Positions 60,187 to 64,000 of a DNA stretch of 64,000 nucleotides are shown here, piece after piece. Where the stretch lies: the NCBI RefSeq assembly GCF_004681125.1, contig NZ_SIHO01000002.1, forward strand, positions 1,085,414 to 1,149,413. Direction: 5' to 3'. The position numbers and the translations under genes are program-made. The notes under the pieces are model-generated. The model was not told the DNA's origin. It saw only the letters and a program-made list of their open reading frames with translations, and searched no databases. Every line of letters starts with the position of its first letter. Positions within the stretch are counted from its first letter, which is position 1. The stretch comes from Glacieibacterium arshaanense. Its GTDB lineage: Bacteria; Pseudomonadota; Alphaproteobacteria; Sphingomonadales; Sphingomonadaceae.

Positions 60187-61127
60187 AGGTCGAACATCGC
60201 TGCCAGCCGCTTCGGCGCACTCATGCGCCAGCTGCGCGACAGCCAATCCTCGATATGCCCCCAATCGACCGCGCCGCCATCGAGCCGGATGCCGACCCAG
60301 CCCGACGGCCCGAGATACGCCGGTCGGTAATATAAATCGGGGTCATTCTCGATGAGCTGCGCCTGTTCCTCGACGCCGCTCGCCTTGACGAGGAGCCCGG
60401 TGACGCCGTCGTGATGATGGTCGTAGCTGAAATAGGCGAAGAACTTGCCACCTTCGACAAAGAACCCCGGCGACCCGTGCGACAATTTTTCCGCCGCCGC
60501 GGGCAATCCAAGCGCCAGCGCACGGACCTTGGTGAGCAGCGCTTCGGGGCTGACCTCCGCTGCCACCAGTTCGGCCAGCACGCGCGGAAATAGCTGGTGT
60601 TCGGCAATGCGCACGCGCTCGGCGAGCGTTTCGACGGTGTCGCCCGGTTGCACCGCCACGCGCACTTGGCCCAAAATCGGCCCGGAATCGAGTTCGGCGA
60701 CGACGTGATGCACCGTCGCGCCGGTCACCTTCTCGCCCGCCGCCAGTACGGCGGCATGCGTGTCGAGGCCCTTGTGCGCGGGTAGCAGTGACGGGTGGAT
60801 GTTTATAATGCGCCCGGCGTAGCGCTTGACGAAATCGTCGCCGAGAATCCGCATATAACCGGCACACGCGATGTAATCGATGCCGGCAGCGTCGATGGCG
60901 TCGGCGAGTGCAATTTCAAACCCGGCGCGATTGCCGCGCGCCGGCGGCAGGTTGGCGGTAGCGACGCCTTCGGCACGCGCCAGCGCTAGCCCCTCGGCAT
61001 CGGGCTTGTCCGACGCGACCAGCGCGACTTCATACGGGCAATCCGGCGCCTGTGCGGCGTAGATCAGCGCGGCCATGTTCGACCCGCGTCCCGAAATCAG
61101 CACCGCAACGCGTTTGCACTCAGGCAA
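60183..61127 (-). CDS. purN: Phosphoribosylglycinamide formyltransferase with C-terminal YjbR-like domain
   Basis: Third step of purine synthesis, transferring formyl from 10-formyl-THF to GAR. 314 residues. Residues 1 to about 195 are a complete Pur[29 protein letters not shown] (Asn-His pair) and [12 protein letters not shown] (Asp). Residues about 198-314 match the MmcQ/YjbR fold ([55 protein letters not shown]). I prefer TTG 61127, with GGGAAG upstream and 8 bases of overlap with purM; GTG 61175 is possible. Confidence 0.9.
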   Translation of the reverse strand: MPECKRVAVLISGRGSNMAALIYAAQAPDCPYEVALVASDKPDAEGLALARAEGVATANLPPARGNRAGFEIALADAIDAAGIDYIACAGYMRILGDDFVKRYAGRIINIHPSLLPAHKGLDTHAAVLAAGEKVTGATVHHVVAELDSGPILGQVRVAVQPGDTVETLAERVRIAEHQLFPRVLAELVAAEVSPEALLTKVRALALGLPAAAEKLSHGSPGFFVEGGKFFAYFSYDHHHDGVTGLLVKASGVEEQAQLIENDPDLYYRPAYLGPSGWVGIRLDGGAVDWGHIEDWLSRSWRMSAPKRLAAMFDL

Positions 61128-62214
61128 GGTGCGTCGCTTCCCAGGCACCGCGTGCCGACCAGGTTTCGTCACCACCGCGCACCGTGCAGCCGCGGTCGCC
61201 GGGGACGATCTTGCCGATGGTAAATACGGCTTCGCCGGCAGCGGTCAAAGCCGCGCTGACGTCCGCGACATCGGCGGCCGCCAACGCGAGCACCATGCCG
61301 ATGCCGCAGTTGAAGGTGCGTGCCAGTTCGCCGGGCTCGATGCGGCCTTGCGCCTGCAGCCAGGCGAACACCCGCGGCTGCGCCCAGGCATCGGCATCGA
61401 TTTCGGCATGCAGGCCCTTGGGCAGCACGCGCGGGACGTTTTCGAGCAGGCCGCCGCCAGTGATGTGCGCCAGCGCATGGATCTTGCCGGCGCGGATGCT
61501 CGGCAGCAGCGAGCGCACATAGATGCGCGTCGGCGTCAGCAATGCGCGCCCGAGCAGTTGCTCGATATCAAACGGCGCCGGCCGGTCGAGCTTGTGGCCG
61601 CCATCGGCGATGATGCGGCGAATCAGCGAATAGCCGTTCGAATGCGGGCCGGTCGAGGCGAGGCCGAGCAGCACATCGCCTGCCGCGACCTTGTCACCGG
61701 TCAGCTGCTCGCCGCGTTCGACGGCGCCGACCGAAAAGCCCGCGAGGTCATAATCGCCCGCCGCATACATGCCGGGCATTTCGGCGGTTTCGCCACCAAT
61801 GAGCGCGCAGCCGGCCTGCTTGCAGCCTTCGGCAATGCCGGCGACAACGCGCACCGCGGTATCGGTGTCGAGCTTGCCGCTGGCGAAATAGTCGAGGAAA
61901 AACAGCGGCTCAGCCCCCTGGACGATCAGGTCGTTGACGCACATCGCCACCAGATCGATGCCAACGCTGTCGTGCAGCCCGGTGTCGATGGCGAGCTTGA
62001 GCTTGGTGCCGACGCCGTCATTGGCGGCGACCAGCAACGGGTCCTTGTAGCCCGCAGCGCGCGGGTCGAAGAAGCCGCCGAAACCGCCGAGTTCGGCGTC
62101 GGCGCCCGCGCGCGCAGTGGCGCGCGCCAGCGGCGCAATGGCGCGCACCAGGGCATTGCCGGCTTCGATCGATACGCCGGCGTCAGCGTAGGTGAGGGGG
62201 GTGCGATTGGTCAT
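61120..62214 (-). CDS. purM: Phosphoribosylformylglycinamidine cyclo-ligase
   Basis: AIR synthetase of purine biosynthesis, ATP-dependent ring closure of FGAM. 364 residues. Motifs: [16 protein letters not shown] at the N terminus, [13 protein letters not shown] (ATP site), [13 protein letters not shown] and the C-terminal [15 protein letters not shown]. Overlaps the purN start; purM-purN order is standard. It is divergent from the DUF2066 gene. Confidence 0.96.
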   Translation of the reverse strand: MTNRTPLTYADAGVSIEAGNALVRAIAPLARATARAGADAELGGFGGFFDPRAAGYKDPLLVAANDGVGTKLKLAIDTGLHDSVGIDLVAMCVNDLIVQGAEPLFFLDYFASGKLDTDTAVRVVAGIAEGCKQAGCALIGGETAEMPGMYAAGDYDLAGFSVGAVERGEQLTGDKVAAGDVLLGLASTGPHSNGYSLIRRIIADGGHKLDRPAPFDIEQLLGRALLTPTRIYVRSLLPSIRAGKIHALAHITGGGLLENVPRVLPKGLHAEIDADAWAQPRVFAWLQAQGRIEPGELARTFNCGIGMVLALAAADVADVSAALTAAGEAVFTIGKIVPGDRGCTVRGGDETWSARGAWEATHLA

Positions 62215-62297
62215 TTGCCAGTCATTAGCGACATCGGGCTTGGTTTTCGACTCTCAAAGTCTTTAAGAGCATCGGTGAGTTGGTTTTGAGGAACAGC

Positions 62298-63569
62298 GTG
62301 CGCACCTGGTTGGTCTGGATTGCGGTTTTGCTCGGCATGCTGGCGCTGGCTCCGGCGCGTGCGCAGGAGGCGGGCGACGCGGCGAGTGCCTATACCATCG
62401 GCGGGATTGCCGTGGACGTCGCAGCCAAGACCCCCGATGAAGCACGCCGCACCGCCTATACGCTGGCGCAGCGCCGCGCCTGGCCGCAGCTGTGGGCGCG
62501 GATGACCGGCACTTCGGCGGCGTCGGCGCCGCATCTGTCCGATGCGACGCTCGAGTCGATCGTCGCGGGCATCGAGGTGCAGGGCGAACGCTTTTCGATG
62601 ACGCGCTATATCGCGACGCTCGGCGTGGTGTTCGACCGCGCGCGCGCCAGCGGCTATTTCACCGGCATCGGCGGCGCGCTGCATTCGGAACCGATGCTGC
62701 TGTTGCCGCTGCTCCACGACGGCGGCGCGCGTTTCGTTTATGAACGCAAGACGCCGTGGGTGCTGGCGTGGCAGCGCTATTCGCAGATGGTCAGCCCGAT
62801 CACCTACATCCTCGCCAGCGGCTCGGCGGGCGACAACATCCTGTTGACCGCCTATCAGACCAGCCGTCCCGACCGGCCGCTGTGGCGCAACATTCTCAAC
62901 CGCTTCCGCACCGTCGATGTGCTCGTCGCCGAAGCCGTGCTGACGCGGCTGTACCCCGGCGGGCCGGTCGATGCGCTGTTCATCGCGCGTCACGGGCCTG
63001 ATTCGACCGAACTCGGGCGCTTCAAACTGCGTGCGCCGAACCAGGCTGGACTCGATGCGATGCTCGATGCCGGTGCGCGCGGCATTGACGCCATCTATTC
63101 GCAAGCCTTGCAGGACGGCCGCCTGCGCTCCGAGCCCGATTTGATCGCCGCGATGGAGCCGATTGCCAGTGGCGCGCCGATGTTCGACGCCCCCGAACGC
63201 GTCGCTTCTGCGGCCGCAATCGAATTGCTGGTGCCCACCCCCGACAGCGCTGCCTGGACCGCCGCAGAAGCGCTGCTGCGCTCGACGCCGACGGTTGCCG
63301 GCGTGACGCTGACCAGCCTGTCGATCGGCGGCAGCACCGGCGTGCTCGTCCAGTATAGCGAGAGCCGCGAAATGCTCGCCTACCAGCTCTACCTGAAGGG
63401 CATGACGCTGGCGCCGACATCGTCGGGTCTGCTGCTGCGCCGCCGCGAGCCGGGCGATCCAGTGGTGACGGCGCCGGTAGTGGCGCCAGTCGCGCCTGCC
63501 GCAGCCGCACCCGCCGGAACGGCGACCGAAGCCCCGGCGGACCTGCCCGCGACCGAGGCGCCGCGCTGA
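62298..63569 (+). CDS. DUF2066 domain-containing exported protein
   Basis: 423-residue protein with N-terminal signal (VRTWLVWIAVLLGMLALAPARAQ) and a DUF2066 domain (DVAAKTPDEARRTAYTLAQ, LPLLHDGGARFVYERKTPW). The C-terminal tail is Pro/Ala-rich (APVAPAAAAPAGTATEAP). Function unknown, though the gene commonly sits between purM and hdaA in alphaproteobacteria. I prefer GTG 62298 with GAGGAA upstream; TTG codons at 62280 and 62286 give longer starts. Confidence 0.85.
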   Translation: MRTWLVWIAVLLGMLALAPARAQEAGDAASAYTIGGIAVDVAAKTPDEARRTAYTLAQRRAWPQLWARMTGTSAASAPHLSDATLESIVAGIEVQGERFSMTRYIATLGVVFDRARASGYFTGIGGALHSEPMLLLPLLHDGGARFVYERKTPWVLAWQRYSQMVSPITYILASGSAGDNILLTAYQTSRPDRPLWRNILNRFRTVDVLVAEAVLTRLYPGGPVDALFIARHGPDSTELGRFKLRAPNQAGLDAMLDAGARGIDAIYSQALQDGRLRSEPDLIAAMEPIASGAPMFDAPERVASAAAIELLVPTPDSAAWTAAEALLRSTPTVAGVTLTSLSIGGSTGVLVQYSESREMLAYQLYLKGMTLAPTSSGLLLRRREPGDPVVTAPVVAPVAPAAAAPAGTATEAPADLPATEAPR

Positions 63570-63573
63570 CAAG

Positions 63574-64000
63574 ATGAGCCAGCTGCCGCTGCCGCTCGCC
63601 TATCGCAGCGCCGATGGCGAGGCGGATTTCTTTGTTTCGCAAGCCAATGCCGCCGCCGTCGAATGGCTCGACCGCTGGCCCGAATGGCCGGTGCCGTGCG
63701 CGTTGATTGTTGGCCCGCCGGGATCGGGCAAGAGCCACCTCGCACGCATTTTCGCCCGCCGCACCGGCGCGACCATTGCCGATGACGCCGAAGCGCTCGA
63801 CGCCGAAACACTGTTCCACCGCTGGAATGCCGCAACGCGCGAGGCGCCGCTGCTGATGACCGCGACCCGCCCGCCGCGCGACTGGCCGCACGGGCTCGCC
63901 GATTTGGGCTCGCGGCTGGCAGCGACACCGCAGCTGCGCATCGAAGCGCCTGACGACGCGCTGCTTGCGGCGCTGCTGGCGAAACAGTTCCGCGACCACG
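63574..64000 (+). CDS. hdaA: DnaA-related replication regulator HdaA (partial, cut by window end)
   Basis: First 142 codons of a DnaA-like AAA+ protein beginning MSQLPLPLAYRSADGEADFF, 4 bases after the DUF2066 stop. Walker A is GPPGSGKS (residues 47-54), and the sensor-like LLMTATRPPRDW follows. Hda-type proteins stimulate ATP hydrolysis by DnaA with the sliding clamp and prevent over-initiation; the N-terminal QLPLPL is the expected clamp-binding motif. The sequence runs off the window without a stop, so this is an edge effect, not a truncation. Confidence 0.88.
   Translation, partial: MSQLPLPLAYRSADGEADFFVSQANAAAVEWLDRWPEWPVPCALIVGPPGSGKSHLARIFARRTGATIADDAEALDAETLFHRWNAATREAPLLMTATRPPRDWPHGLADLGSRLAATPQLRIEAPDDALLAALLAKQFRDH

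Overview
The window is a 64 kb piece of a GC-rich, gene-dense alphaproteobacterial chromosome. Gene content and order point to Sphingomonadales: bamD-recN-ligA, purM-purN facing a DUF2066 gene and hdaA, a MarR regulator divergent from ilvE, zur next to a MerC protein, and FabI rather than FabV. This assignment comes from gene order and protein resemblance, not from a search. About 66 protein genes and one tRNA are supported. No rRNA, CRISPR array, prophage, integrase or transposase was seen.

Layout. 0.1-4.5 kb: alaS facing a KefB-like antiporter. 4.6-9.3 kb: DUF808 membrane protein with a coupled small gene, a zinc metallopeptidase, and an S1/P1 nuclease coupled to a membrane glycosyltransferase. 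9.3-13 kb: 2'-5' RNA ligase-like protein, VIT transporter, L,D-transpeptidase and dctA. 13.2-18.8 kb: bamD, recN, an unknown gene and ligA. 18.8-25.1 kb: an accessory-looking block with two TetR regulators, TauE exporter, DUF1330 protein, ThDP enzyme, SDR and GST. 25.1-30.3 kb: purU, a class III aminotransferase, merC-zur and dxs. 30.6-36.5 kb: DUF4136 protein, tlyA, tspO, ubiK, a YbjN protein, proC, a COQ9/TetR-like protein, MarR and ilvE. 37-42 kb: cell-surface polysaccharide genes (SLBB export protein, nucleotide-sugar epimerase, WecA-like transferase), then tRNA-Gln. 42.2-48.4 kb: glutathione peroxidase, DUF885 hydrolase, deacylase, and a sigma-54 activator divergent from a winged-helix regulator. 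48.3-54.2 kb: alpha/beta hydrolase with P450, cytochrome c with a Cyc2-like porin-cytochrome, CDF transporter and pdxH. 54.3-58.6 kb: DnaJ-like protein, BrkB, fabI, aroC and ndk. 58.8-64 kb: cupin, B3 metallo-beta-lactamase, purN, purM, DUF2066 and hdaA (cut by the window end).

How the genes work together. Several sets are translationally coupled by stop-start overlaps: glycosyltransferase/nuclease, transpeptidase/dctA, ubiK/ybjN, P450/hydrolase, fabI/aroC and purM/purN/lactamase. In the accessory block, two related palindromic sites lie upstream of the DUF1330 gene and between the ThDP enzyme and SDR genes, which suggests a small TetR regulon. A Zur-like palindrome directly upstream of merC suggests zinc control of merC-zur.

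Most notable points. (1) ligA has an AT-rich central tract and an insertion of about 160 residues between its third and fourth helix-hairpin-helix motifs. (2) A fused outer-membrane cytochrome-porin resembling Cyc2 has a small soluble cytochrome c encoded immediately downstream. (3) A palindromic repeat family of three copies is present, and two copies supply the last codons and stop of unrelated genes. (4) PurN carries a YjbR-like domain at its C terminus.
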